DNA from: Saccharopolyspora indica
Lineage (GTDB): Bacteria; Actinomycetota; Actinomycetes; Mycobacteriales; Pseudonocardiaceae
Length of the DNA: 64,000 nt
Assembly: GCF_027853965.1 (NCBI RefSeq)
Contig: NZ_JAQGLB010000018.1
Location: 62,001 to 126,000 of the forward strand
Reading direction: 5' to 3'
Shown here one piece after another: positions 51,852 to 59,808 of this stretch (positions within the stretch are counted from its first letter, which is position 1; the number at the start of each line of letters is the position of its first letter). A program made the translations under genes and the position numbers. Below the pieces are notes generated by a model. That model was not told where the DNA came from. It made no database searches and was given only the letters and a program-made list of their open reading frames with translations.

Positions 51852-52439
51852 ATGCCCAGCACGGCACCGGCCACGGCGGTCGGCGAGGACCAGCGGCGCG
51901 ACGCCTGCGCGACCCGCGAGGCGATCCTGAAGATGGCCCGGCGCCGCTTCTCCTCCTGCGGGTACGCCGACGTGACGCTGCGCGACATCGCGGCCGACGC
52001 CGAGGTGAGCGCCGCGCTGGTGGTGAAGTACTTCGGCAGCAAGGAGAACCTGTTCGCCGAGGCCTCGGGCTTCGAGCAGGACGCCGAGCGGCTGCTGGAC
52101 TGCGAACTCCCCCGCCTCGGCGAGCACCTGGTGCGCACCCTGCTGGACTACCACGACCGCACCCAGGGCGACCCGTTGGTGCGCGCGGTGTTCACCTCCT
52201 CCCGCCCGGCGGGCGCCCAGTTCCGCGCGAACTTCGAGCACCAGCTGGTGACCCGCCTGGCCGAACGGCTCACCGGCCCCGGTGCCCGCCTCCGCGCGGA
52301 GCTGGTGTGCAGCCACCTGATGGGCCTGGGCGCCTCCCGCCTAGTGCTCCGCACGAAGGCGATCAGCGCGGAACCGAAGGAGAACCTGGTCGCGATCACG
52401 GCCCCGCTCATCCAGCGCTGGCTCGACGCCCCGCTGTGA
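51852..52439 (+). CDS. TetR family transcriptional regulator
   Basis: 195 residues from ATG 51852. The helix-turn-helix is TREAILKMARRRFSSCGYADVTLRDIAADAEVSAALVVKYFGSKENLFAEA; the C-terminal ligand domain resembles the TetR_C_17 type (DPLVRAVFTSSRPAGAQFRANFEHQLV, HLMGLGASRLVL). Ten bases behind the MFS gene, it is likely co-transcribed and represses the exporter through the inverted repeats near 50241. Confidence 0.92.
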   Translation: MPSTAPATAVGEDQRRDACATREAILKMARRRFSSCGYADVTLRDIAADAEVSAALVVKYFGSKENLFAEASGFEQDAERLLDCELPRLGEHLVRTLLDYHDRTQGDPLVRAVFTSSRPAGAQFRANFEHQLVTRLAERLTGPGARLRAELVCSHLMGLGASRLVLRTKAISAEPKENLVAITAPLIQRWLDAPL

Positions 52440-52479
52440 CCGGTGGCGCGTGCCGACTTCACGCGAAGATCGCCCCGGC

Positions 52480-53088
52480 CTAGGCGAGGGCGGCCCGAAG
52501 TCCGGCTGGATCGCGGTAGTGCAGGCTGGTCATGCCGAGGGCTCGGGCGGCTTCGACGTTGGCCTGCGTGTCGTCGATGAACAGGCAGCGATCGGGTTCC
52601 ACCCCCGCCTGATCGGCCGCGAAGCGGTAGATGCCCGGCTCGGGCTTGGCGACGCCAACGCTGGAGCTGTTCACCACGGCGTCGAACAGGTCGAGCACGC
52701 CCAACGCCGCCAGGTCCGATTCGAGCCGGCTCGTCGCGTTGGACACCAGCACCACCGGCACGCGCAAACCGGCGAGGATCGCGGCCACCTCGTCGACGAC
52801 CTCACCTACCGGCTCGGACCACCGGGCGACGACCTGCCGCGCGGTGTCCGCACCGCAGTGCCCGGCGATATCCGCAACCACCGCCTCGCGCCACTGCTCA
52901 TCGCTCTGCACACCGGTGATCGCAGGCACCAGCCGCTCCGGCGCGAACGCCGCACCGGCCAACGTCCCCGGCGGCAGTGCACCGATCCGCTCGGCATCCC
53001 GCATGATCGCCGGGTCCCACCACCGCAGCACGCCGTCGAGATCGCACAGAACCGCATCGAATCCCACGACGGTCAGTCTCACACGCAC
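52480..53088 (-). CDS. HAD family hydrolase
   Basis: 202 residues from GTG 53088 (GTG 53067 also possible, giving a start just before FDAVLCDLDGVL). Motif I is DAVLCDLDGVL (Asp nucleophile), motif II VVLVSNATS, motif III KPEPGIY and motif IV LFIDDTQANVEAA. A helical cap lies between I and II. It is a small-molecule phosphatase or epoxide hydrolase-N-like enzyme; the substrate is unknown. Separated from the upstream ABC genes by a dispersed palindrome. Confidence 0.9.
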   Translation of the reverse strand: MRVRLTVVGFDAVLCDLDGVLRWWDPAIMRDAERIGALPPGTLAGAAFAPERLVPAITGVQSDEQWREAVVADIAGHCGADTARQVVARWSEPVGEVVDEVAAILAGLRVPVVLVSNATSRLESDLAALGVLDLFDAVVNSSSVGVAKPEPGIYRFAADQAGVEPDRCLFIDDTQANVEAARALGMTSLHYRDPAGLRAALA

Positions 53089-53140
53089 GGTTCCCGTGGT
53101 GCCGACGGCCGCGAGAACAGCTCCGTTTCCCCTGGTCAGA

Positions 53141-53186
53141 CCCGTGAGCGTTTTGGGGTGCTATAGCACCCCAAAGCACTCACGGG
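53141..53186. repeat. Dispersed palindrome, copy 2 (related copy at 8218-8261)
   Basis: CCCGTGAGCGTTTTGGGGTGCT and AGCACCCCAAAGCACTCACGGG pair over 22 bases with two mismatches and no loop. It lies between the ABC ATPase stop and the HAD start, both on the minus strand, the same type of site as copy 1. It may serve as a terminator or a mobile palindrome. Confidence 0.72.
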
Positions 53187-53213
53187 TCCCTACCTGCGGA
53201 AACGGAGCCTCGT

Positions 53214-53966
53214 TCAGCGCGTGCGGTGCAGGAACTCCTTGGTGCGGGCTTCTCTCGGGTGGTCCAGAACCCGGCCCGGTGGTCCTGATTCCACCACCTC
53301 GCCGCGGTCGAGGAACACCACTTCGTCGGCCGCTTCGCGGGCGAAGCCGATCTCGTGGGTCACCACGAGCATCGTGTGCCCGGCTTCGGCCAGGTCCCGC
53401 AGCACCGCCAGCACCTCCCCCACCAGCTCCGGGTCCAGCGCGCTGGTCGGTTCGTCGAACAGCAGCAGCTTCGGTTCCATCGCCAGCGCGCGGGCGATGG
53501 CGATCCGCTGCTGCTGCCCGCCGGAGAGCTGCCGGGGGTAGGCGTTCTCGCGGTCCGCCAAGCCCACGCGGCGCAGCTTCTCCCGGGCTCGCGCCGCCGC
53601 GTCCTTCTTGGACAGACCGAGCACGCCGACCGGCGCTTCCACCAGGTTCTGCAGCACCGTCAGGTGACCGAAGAGGTTGAACTGCTGGAAGACCATGCCG
53701 ATCCGGGCGCGCTGCCGGGCGATCGCGCGATCGCCGAGTTCGTGCAGCCCGCCACCGGATTCGCGGTAGCCGATCAGCTCCCCGTCCACCTCGATGCGCC
53801 CGGCGTCGACCTTCTCCAGGTGGTTGACGCAGCGCAGCAGCGTGCTCTTCCCCGATCCGGAGGGCCCGATCACGCAGGTCACCCCGCCCCGGCGCACCGA
53901 CAGGTCCACCCCGCGCAGCACCTGCGCCTGCCCGAAGCTCTTGCGCAGCCCGGTGATCTCCAGCAT
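53214..53966 (-). CDS. Polar amino-acid ABC transporter, ATP-binding protein
   Basis: 250 residues from ATG 53966, overlapping the permease stop (TGATG). Walker A VIGPSGSGKSTLLRC, FQQFNLFGHLTVLQNL, signature LSGGQQQRIAIARAL, Walker B LLLFDEPTSALDPELVGEVL and VTHEIGFAREAADEVVFLDRG match GlnQ/TcyN-type importers. It energises uptake through the permease at 53966-54886 with the binding protein at 55342. Confidence 0.95.
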   Translation of the reverse strand: MLEITGLRKSFGQAQVLRGVDLSVRRGGVTCVIGPSGSGKSTLLRCVNHLEKVDAGRIEVDGELIGYRESGGGLHELGDRAIARQRARIGMVFQQFNLFGHLTVLQNLVEAPVGVLGLSKKDAAARAREKLRRVGLADRENAYPRQLSGGQQQRIAIARALAMEPKLLLFDEPTSALDPELVGEVLAVLRDLAEAGHTMLVVTHEIGFAREAADEVVFLDRGEVVESGPPGRVLDHPREARTKEFLHRTR

Positions 53967-54886
53967 CAGCGGTTTCCCTTCAACGCGGCCCGGAGGCGTT
54001 GCAGCGGTGTCGGCGGCAGCTCGCGCTCGGCGCCCCGCGCGTAGTGGCGCTCGACGTAGTACTGGCCCGCGGTGAGGATCGAGGTGACCACCAGGTACCA
54101 GACGGTCGCCACCAGCAGCAGCGGGATCACCTCGTAGGTGCGGTTGTAGATCAGCTGCACCGAGTACAGCAGGTCGTGCACCGCGATGACGCTGACGATG
54201 GAGGTGCTCTTGAGCGTTCCGATGAGCATGTTGCCCGCAGGCGGCACGATCGCCCGCATCGCCTGGGGCAGCACGATCCGCCGCAGCACCCGCAGCCTGG
54301 ACATGCCCAGCGACTGCGCGGCTTCGGTCTGCCCGGCGTCGACGGACAGGATTCCGGCGCGCACCACCTCACCGGCGTAGGCGGCCTCGTGCAGCACCAG
54401 CCCGATGACCGCGGTCGCGGTGCCGCCGATGAGGTCGACGGTGTCCAGCGCGAACCACGGACCGATGCTCACCGTCGGGTACAGCGCGCCGATGTTGAAC
54501 CAGAACAGCAGCTGCACCAGCAGCGGGATGGAGCGGAAGAGCCAGGTGTAGAGCCAGCTCACGGCGCTGAGGACGGGGTTGCCGGACAGCCGCATCACGG
54601 CCAGCGCGGTGCCCAGCGCGAAGCCGAGCACCATCGTCACCGCGGTCAGCCACAGCGTCAGCCACAGCCCGTTGAGCACCGCGGGCAGCGTGAAGTAGGC
54701 GCCGACCACGGACCACTGGAAGTTGGGGTTGGTGGCGATCGACTGGAGCACCGCGGCGAGCACCGCCAGCACCACGAGCGCGGCGATCCACCTGCCGGGG
54801 TGCCGGGCGGGCACCACCCGCGGTGGTCGTGCGGAATCGGCGGGCCGGGCCTCCGGGACCGCCTGGAGATGCGAGGATCTGGTCAT
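53966..54886 (-). CDS. Polar amino-acid ABC transporter permease
   Basis: 306 residues from ATG 54886 with AGGAAG upstream. Five to six helices; the EAA loop is AGQTEAAQSLGMSRLRVLRRIVLPQAMRAIVPP. The N-terminal arm of about 35 residues is soluble and proline-rich, longer than usual. It belongs to the His/Glu/Gln/Cys (HEQ-family) permeases. Coupled to the ATPase and divergent from the binding-protein gene. Confidence 0.94.
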   Translation of the reverse strand: MTRSSHLQAVPEARPADSARPPRVVPARHPGRWIAALVVLAVLAAVLQSIATNPNFQWSVVGAYFTLPAVLNGLWLTLWLTAVTMVLGFALGTALAVMRLSGNPVLSAVSWLYTWLFRSIPLLVQLLFWFNIGALYPTVSIGPWFALDTVDLIGGTATAVIGLVLHEAAYAGEVVRAGILSVDAGQTEAAQSLGMSRLRVLRRIVLPQAMRAIVPPAGNMLIGTLKSTSIVSVIAVHDLLYSVQLIYNRTYEVIPLLLVATVWYLVVTSILTAGQYYVERHYARGAERELPPTPLQRLRAALKGNR

Positions 54887-54961
54887 CAGGACTTCCTGTC
54901 GGAGCAGCGATTTCACTCGGAACCGCCAAGCGCCGATCCGACGGCCCGCGCCGGGGATCGT

Positions 54962-54986
54962 GAGCGCACAACGCTGTTGCGCGCTC
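54962..54986. promoter_or_regulatory. Inverted repeat between divergent transporter genes
   Basis: GAGCGCACAAC and GTTGCGCGCTC pair (one mismatch) around GCT. It lies in the 455 bp between the permease start (54886) and the binding-protein start (55342), the only long symmetric element found there. A shared operator for amino-acid or sulfur control is plausible. Confidence 0.45.
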
Positions 54987-55341
54987 GCGAAATCGAGGCG
55001 GGAAAACCGGAATCGCGCTGAACGATCGGAAAAAGCGCCGCGCGGAGGAGCCACTCACCACCGCCTGCCACGCTAGCCGCCGGGGCCGGACCGTCAAGGC
55101 CGTCCCACAGGATGATCGACGTTGACACCCCGCGCGGGACCGGGCGATTCTCGGGTCGTGACCAGGCAACCGCGTTTGGTGAAGCGCAACCACGTCGACC
55201 TCGCCCTGGTGTGGTCGGCCGCTTGTCGCGGCTGACGCTGCCCGCTTCGCGCCGCCGGCCGCACTGCCGGTTCTCGCTCCGCACGGGTGCCGCCACTCCA
55301 CCACCACACCCGTTCGCCGTTCCCGGAAGGGCTCCCACCGA

Positions 55342-56247
55342 ATGCTCACGCGCGTGAGAACAGCCGTCACCGCACTCGTCGCCGCCGGTCTGCTCGCCGG
55401 CTGCGCCCCCGCTCCCGACCAGAACTCCGGCCTGGACGTCGGCGCCGACGTCGTGTCACCCGTCGCGAAGGACGAAGCCGTCGCCGCGCTGCTGCCGCCG
55501 GAGGTGCGGGAGGCCGGAGCGCTGAGGTTCGGCAGCTCGATCGGCAGCCCGCCGTCGGCGTTCCACCTGCCGGACAACCGCACCGCCGTCGGACTCGACG
55601 TCGACATCACCGATGCGGTGGCGCGGGTGCTCGGGGTGCGCGTCGAACGGCAGGAGGCCGCGTTCGAGGCGATCCTGCCCGCGCTGGGCAGCGGCAAGTT
55701 CCAGGTCGGCACCGGCAACTTCGGCGTCACCGAGGAACGCCGCAAGACCATCGACTTCGTCACCTACGTCGACGACGGCCAGGGCTTCGCGGTCCGCCAG
55801 GACAGCGACCTCGCCCCGGTCACCGACATCGCGCAGCTGTGCGGGCGGATCGTCGGCACCGGCGCGGGCACCACCTTCGAGTCGACCCTCAACGCCCAGG
55901 TGCACCGCTGCGCGGAGGCCGGGCTGCCGCCGTACCAGGTCCAGGTGTTCTCCGAGCAGAGCGCCTACTACTCCGCGCTGCGGCAGGGCAAGATCGACGT
56001 GCTCATGAGCACCATCAACGGCCTGCGCCACGCCACCTCGCAGCAGCCGAACCTCCGCTTCCTCAACGAATTCCGCCGGCTGGACGTCGGCTTCGCGCTG
56101 GCGAAGGGATCGCCGCTGGCCCCGGCCCTGCAGGCGGCGGTGAACAAGCTGATCGCCGACGGCACCTACCAGCGCATCCTGCGCAAGTGGGGCGTCGAGC
56201 CCTCGGCGATCGAGTCCTCCCGGATCAGCCCGCCGGAACTGCGCTGA
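55342..56247 (+). CDS. Amino-acid ABC transporter substrate-binding lipoprotein
   Basis: 301 residues from ATG 55342. Signal TRVRTAVTALVAAGLLAGCAPAP has a lipobox (LLAGC). The mature protein is a type II binding protein: ALRFGSSIGSPPSAFHLPDNRTAVGLDVDITDAVARVLGVRVE, FEAILPALGSGKFQVGTGNFGVTEERRKTIDFVTY, GRIVGTGAGTTFESTL, GKIDVLMSTING, YQRILRKWGV. It captures a polar amino acid outside the membrane for the divergent permease. An adjacent FMN reductase hints at cysteine or organosulfur use (inference). Confidence 0.93.
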   Translation: MLTRVRTAVTALVAAGLLAGCAPAPDQNSGLDVGADVVSPVAKDEAVAALLPPEVREAGALRFGSSIGSPPSAFHLPDNRTAVGLDVDITDAVARVLGVRVERQEAAFEAILPALGSGKFQVGTGNFGVTEERRKTIDFVTYVDDGQGFAVRQDSDLAPVTDIAQLCGRIVGTGAGTTFESTLNAQVHRCAEAGLPPYQVQVFSEQSAYYSALRQGKIDVLMSTINGLRHATSQQPNLRFLNEFRRLDVGFALAKGSPLAPALQAAVNKLIADGTYQRILRKWGVEPSAIESSRISPPELR

Positions 56248-56250
56248 ACG

Positions 56251-56291
56251 GCGAAAGCGGGGTGCGGGCCGAACCCGCACCCCGCTTTCGC
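56251..56291. terminator. Bidirectional hairpin terminator
   Basis: A perfect 18 bp stem (GCGAAAGCGGGGTGCGGG) with loop CCGAA starts four bases after the binding-protein stop and ends six bases before the convergent reductase stop; it can end both transcripts. Confidence 0.8.
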
Positions 56292-56296
56292 TCTCC

Positions 56297-56857
56297 TCAC
56301 GCAGACCGGCCGAGAACCGTGCTGTGCGGGATTCCGTCCAGCGCCTTGTCGAACTGCTCGATGACGTCGGCCAGCGGGCCGCCGCTGTCCGGGTGCACGC
56401 TGATCCCGCCGTCGACCACCGTGACGTGCTTGTCGAGCAGGAAGAAGCTCTGCACCGCGTGCCGGGCGCCGAGCGAGTGCACCACCGGGCGCAGCGCGTA
56501 GTCGATGGCCAGGACGTGGGCGATGGTGCCGCCGGTGGCCAGCGGCAGCACCGCCTTGCCCGCGAAGCCGAACTGCGGCAGCAGGTCCAGGAACGACTTG
56601 AGCAGGCCGGAGTAGCTCGCCTTGTAGGTCGGGGTGGCCAGCACGATGCCGTCGGCCGCGGCGACCGCCGCGATGGCCTCGGCGATGGCCGGGGCGCGGG
56701 TGTCGGCACCGAGCAGGGCGTCCGCCGGGAGGGTCCGGACGCGGAGGTGGTCGACGTCGCGACCGGCCGCGGACAGGCGCTGGGCGATGTGCTCGCCGAT
56801 CCGCTCGGTCTTCGAGGTGCGCGACGGACTGCCGGAAATTACCAGAACGCTGGACAC
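56297..56857 (-). CDS. NADPH-dependent FMN reductase (SsuE/MsuE type)
   Basis: 186 residues from GTG 56857, AGGGAG five bases upstream. VLVISGSPSRTSKTERIGEHIAQRL is the phosphate-binding start of the flavodoxin-like fold; IVLATPTYKASYSGLLKSFLDLLPQFGFAGKAVLPLATGG is the FMN/NADPH segment shared with SsuE, which supplies reduced FMN to alkanesulfonate monooxygenases. No monooxygenase gene is in the window. Convergent with the amino-acid binding-protein gene. Confidence 0.92.
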   Translation of the reverse strand: MSSVLVISGSPSRTSKTERIGEHIAQRLSAAGRDVDHLRVRTLPADALLGADTRAPAIAEAIAAVAAADGIVLATPTYKASYSGLLKSFLDLLPQFGFAGKAVLPLATGGTIAHVLAIDYALRPVVHSLGARHAVQSFFLLDKHVTVVDGGISVHPDSGGPLADVIEQFDKALDGIPHSTVLGRSA

Positions 56858-57103
56858 ACGTGCTCCCTGGGTTCGAAGTCCTCCATTGTGGACTGATCCG
56901 CGTCTTCCGCTCAGCAGCTGCGCGGAACACCGGGTCGACACGCCTGGGCGCAGACCCGCCGGAAGTCGACGTGCCGCCGCCTCGTGAGCACCGGGAACAT
57001 CACGCGCCAATCGTCGGCGCCCCGCCGCGGGCGCGTCAACGCTTCCCAGCACCCGGGAGCGGGCCCCGCCGGACACAGTGGACTGAACACGGAGCGTGAT
57101 CAC

Positions 57104-57123
57104 GATTGGCAATCTGGCCAATC
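57104..57123. promoter_or_regulatory. Inverted repeat GATTGGC-6-GCCAATC
   Basis: A perfect 7-6-7 repeat roughly 210 bases before the aminotransferase start and in the region shared with the divergent reductase. Candidate regulator site. Confidence 0.45.
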
Positions 57124-57210
57124 CGCGAGCCGAACTTCGGCGTTTTGGCACTGGCACAGCAGCCGACCGGCGGTAAGAGTGAGGGCAACACCGGCAGCGG
57201 ACCGACAAGC

Positions 57211-57332
57211 ACCCCTGCACTCCCAACCGCACCCCAGGGGAACGTGACGCGACCCAGCCACAAGAAACCTCCCCAACGCAAGATCACCCCCAAACGCAAC
57301 CACCACTGAAAATCCCGGAGAGGCGGAACAGC
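57211..57332 (+). repeat. Leader repeat, copy 4, before the aminotransferase
   Basis: Matches the other copies from CCAACCGCACCCCAGGGGAACG through CAAACGCAACCACCACTGA to the SD GGAGAGGCGG (57317-57326), six bases before ATG 57333. One extra base in the middle shifts the frames, so KRNHH* is now reached from the KPPQRKITP frame and the 38-codon ORF is not intact. The end of the element still keeps the fixed distance to the start codon. Confidence 0.72.
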
Positions 57333-58595
57333 ATGTCTACAGCACCGCGCAGCACTGCGCTGTGGCACCCGTTCGCGGACATGTTCGAGGTCAAGTCCAG
57401 CCAGTTCTGCGTCAGCGGAGCCGACGGGGTCTGGATCTACGACCAGGACGGACGCCGCTACCTCGATGGCACCGCGAGCCTGTGGTACGCCAACGCGGGG
57501 CACGGCCGCGCCGAGATCGTCGAGGCCGCGGCCGCGCAGATGCGCACGCTGGAGTCCTACTTCGTGTTCAACGACTTCACCAACCCGCCCGCCGAGGAGC
57601 TGGCCGACCGGCTCGCCCAGCTCGCCCCGGTGGACAACGCGAAGATCTTCCTCACCACCGGCGGCGGCGAGGCCATCGACACCGCGGCCAAGCTGGCCCG
57701 GCAGTACTGGGCGCAGCGCGGGCAGCCGCAGCGCACGCACATCATCAGCCGCGGCAACGCCTACCACGGCACCAACGGCATGGGCACCAGCATCGGCGGC
57801 ATCGAGGCCAACCGGAGCGGGTTCGGCGACCTGGTCCCGGCGACCGCCCGCGTGGTGCACGACGACGCCGAGGCCCTGCGCGAGGCCATCGAGCGGCTCG
57901 GGGCCGACCGGGTCGCGGCGTTCTTCGCCGAGCCGGTGATGGGCGCCGGTGGCCTCTACCCGCCGCAGCCCGGCTACCTGGAGGCGGTCGCCAAGCTCTG
58001 CGCCGAGCACGACATCCTGTTCGTGGCCGACTCGGTGATCTGCGGGTTCGGCCGGGTCGGCAGCTGGTTCGGCGTCGAGCGGTGGGGCCTGAAGCCCGAC
58101 ATGATCACCTTCGCCAAGGGGGTGACCAGCGGTTATCTGCCGCTGGGCGGTGTCGTGGTGGCCGAGCGGGTGGCCGAACCGTTCTGGGACCGGCCCGGCC
58201 GCGTGTTCCGCCACGGCGCGACCTACTCCGGACACCCCACGGTCGCCGCCGCGGCGCTGGCCAACCTCGACATCCTGGAGCGGGAGAAGCTGCTGCAGCG
58301 GGCCGACGAGCTGGAACGCCCGCTGCACCAGACGTTGCTGCGGCTCGCCGACCACCCCGCCGTCGGCGAGGTGCGCGGCGGTGTGGGCCTGCTGGGAGCG
58401 GTGGAGCTGGCCCCGGAGGTGCTGGCCGCCGACCCGGGCGCCGTCGGACGCGTGCAGAAGGCCGTCCGCGACCTCGGCGTCATCGTGCGCCCGCTGGGCA
58501 AGGCGCTGGCCGTGTCGCCGCCGCTGACCATCGCCGAGCCGGAGATCGAATTGCTCGGCAAGGCCCTCAAGGAAGGGCTCGACACTATCGGGTGA
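57333..58595 (+). CDS. Class III (omega) aminotransferase
   Basis: 420 residues from ATG 57333 with the leader SD before it. PLP-binding K262 lies in TFAKGVTSGYLPLGG; FVADSVICGFGRVG holds the cofactor aspartate; TTGGGEAIDTAAKLARQYW and GNAYHGTNGMGTSIGG are the phosphate and substrate segments. The family transfers amino groups between omega-amino acids or diamines and pyruvate or 2-oxoglutarate. The serine replacing the usual Glu after the cofactor Asp (DSV) is unusual. Substrate unknown. Confidence 0.93.
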   Translation: MSTAPRSTALWHPFADMFEVKSSQFCVSGADGVWIYDQDGRRYLDGTASLWYANAGHGRAEIVEAAAAQMRTLESYFVFNDFTNPPAEELADRLAQLAPVDNAKIFLTTGGGEAIDTAAKLARQYWAQRGQPQRTHIISRGNAYHGTNGMGTSIGGIEANRSGFGDLVPATARVVHDDAEALREAIERLGADRVAAFFAEPVMGAGGLYPPQPGYLEAVAKLCAEHDILFVADSVICGFGRVGSWFGVERWGLKPDMITFAKGVTSGYLPLGGVVVAERVAEPFWDRPGRVFRHGATYSGHPTVAAAALANLDILEREKLLQRADELERPLHQTLLRLADHPAVGEVRGGVGLLGAVELAPEVLAADPGAVGRVQKAVRDLGVIVRPLGKALAVSPPLTIAEPEIELLGKALKEGLDTIG

Positions 58596-58600
58596 CCTCG

Positions 58601-58635
58601 TCGGGGTGAATGCGAAGTGCCCGCATTCACCCCGA
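58601..58635 (+). terminator. Hairpin terminator after the aminotransferase gene
   Basis: TCGGGGTGAATGCG pairs perfectly with CGCATTCACCCCGA around a 7-base loop, six bases after the stop. Confidence 0.78.
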
Positions 58636-59093
58636 GCTGGGGTTATTCGACTCCGCCCATTCAGCGGCTGGACATCGGCCGCTCATCCGGCTGGAATATT
58701 CCCGTTGTGGAAACGATACGTTGCGGTCTGTACCAGACCGGATCCGTCACGTACGTTTCTGTTCGGGACCGTTGTCGCAGCCGTCGGCGGACCAGCCCGG
58801 CACCGCTGCGCGTGGTGCCGAAAAGAGCTGCGCCACAACGAGATCCACAACCACATCGTCCACAGCAGACCATCGAGGAAGTCGACATGCACCGAGTCAC
58901 GTGAGGCCCGACCGCGGCACCCGGCCGGGGGCTCGCGGTGCACGCCTCGGAGAAATCGGCATTCCCGGAACCGGGCCCGGCGAGCAGCGAGCAAAAACCA
59001 CCGCCCCTGTGCACGAGCCGCCCGAACGAGTTGGCAAAATACGGCTTCCGGGTGACAAGCGCGCAGCGGACGCGGATGGAGGACGACAGCCAG
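58636..59093. other. Intergenic region with one palindrome
   Basis: About 460 bases without a convincing gene; overlapping frames are open but none has an SD with family-like sequence. Contains CGGTCTG-TAC-CAGACCG at 58724-58740, a perfect 7-3-7 repeat of GntR-like type, with GATACG just upstream that could be a promoter element. It probably holds the promoter of the 59094 gene. Confidence 0.5.
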
Positions 59094-59606
59094 GTGAACA
59101 CCCAAACCGCACAAGTCGACGACCTGCGACTCATCGCACTGCCCAGCGCGGTCAACTGCGCCGAGATGTTCGTCCGCTTCACCCTCGCCGAGTGGTCCCT
59201 GCGCGATCTGGTCGACGAGACCACGCAGCTCACCACCGCCCTGGTCACCGCGGCCGTGGACAACGCCAACCAGGACTCCGCGGGCTTCCTCACCATCCGG
59301 CTGCGGCTCAGCGGCGACAAGCTGGTCGCCGAGGTCGAGGACGAGCAGGCCACCCTCCCGCCGGCGCTGGCACCCGGGTTCGCCGGTGGTCGCTGCGGCT
59401 CGACCGCCCTGCGCGGCGGCGGCAGCCTCGTGTGGTGCGAGGTGCCGCTACCGGGTGGGGTCTCGGCTGACGCGGTCCCGCTCCCCCGCCGCTCCCGGAC
59501 CAAGCGCCACCCGATGGCCGAGCACGCGGCCGAGGAAACGGCCGAGATCGACCCCGAGGTCGTCAAGCGCCTGCTCTCCGGCCTGAGCAACTCCGACCTC
59601 CGCTGA
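59094..59606 (+). CDS. HATPase-like (anti-sigma kinase-related) protein, degenerate
   Basis: 170 residues from GTG 59094 (ATG 59076 in frame possible). DLRLIALPSAVNCAEMFVRFTLAEWSLRDLVDETTQLTTALVTAAVDNANQ follows the pattern of small actinobacterial ATP-binding regulators, in which ALVTNAVRHA is usual; here the N-box asparagine and following residues differ. GFLTIRLRLSGDKLVAEVEDEQ matches the next strands. The G-box is not clear. It may have lost kinase activity and act by binding. The C-terminal 60 residues are charged and flexible. Confidence 0.6.
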   Translation: MNTQTAQVDDLRLIALPSAVNCAEMFVRFTLAEWSLRDLVDETTQLTTALVTAAVDNANQDSAGFLTIRLRLSGDKLVAEVEDEQATLPPALAPGFAGGRCGSTALRGGGSLVWCEVPLPGGVSADAVPLPRRSRTKRHPMAEHAAEETAEIDPEVVKRLLSGLSNSDLR

Positions 59607-59626
59607 TGATGGTTTCCGGGCTCACC

Positions 59627-59700
59627 TTGCACAGCGGTGCGGGTGGCGGAACCTCAGCGCCGTAGGTGGGTTGTGCGCCTGCGGCGCATGCGACACCTTT
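59627..59700. repeat. Long-hairpin intergenic repeat, copy C (shortened)
   Basis: Contains TTGCACAGCGGTGCGGGTGGCGGAACCTCAGCGCC, almost the start of copy A, joined directly to a terminal hairpin TGCGCC-TGC-GGCGCA (59674-59688). The ATGTATGACC core is missing. It begins 21 bases after the HATPase-like gene, like copy A after the SDR. Confidence 0.68.
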
Positions 59701-59808
59701 AGATCGGTGCCAGCCGTGCCGTCGCGGTCGCCGCACGAAACCCGGTCTTGGACGAAGCGCGAGCGCGGCGGCGTTTCGGGATCTGCGCTGGTGGGCATCT
59801 GGTTGGGC

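Noticed and set aside
54887..55341. SAM or other amino-acid riboswitch between divergent transporter genes
   Set aside because: One 11-base inverted repeat is present, but no multi-stem conserved core could be traced.
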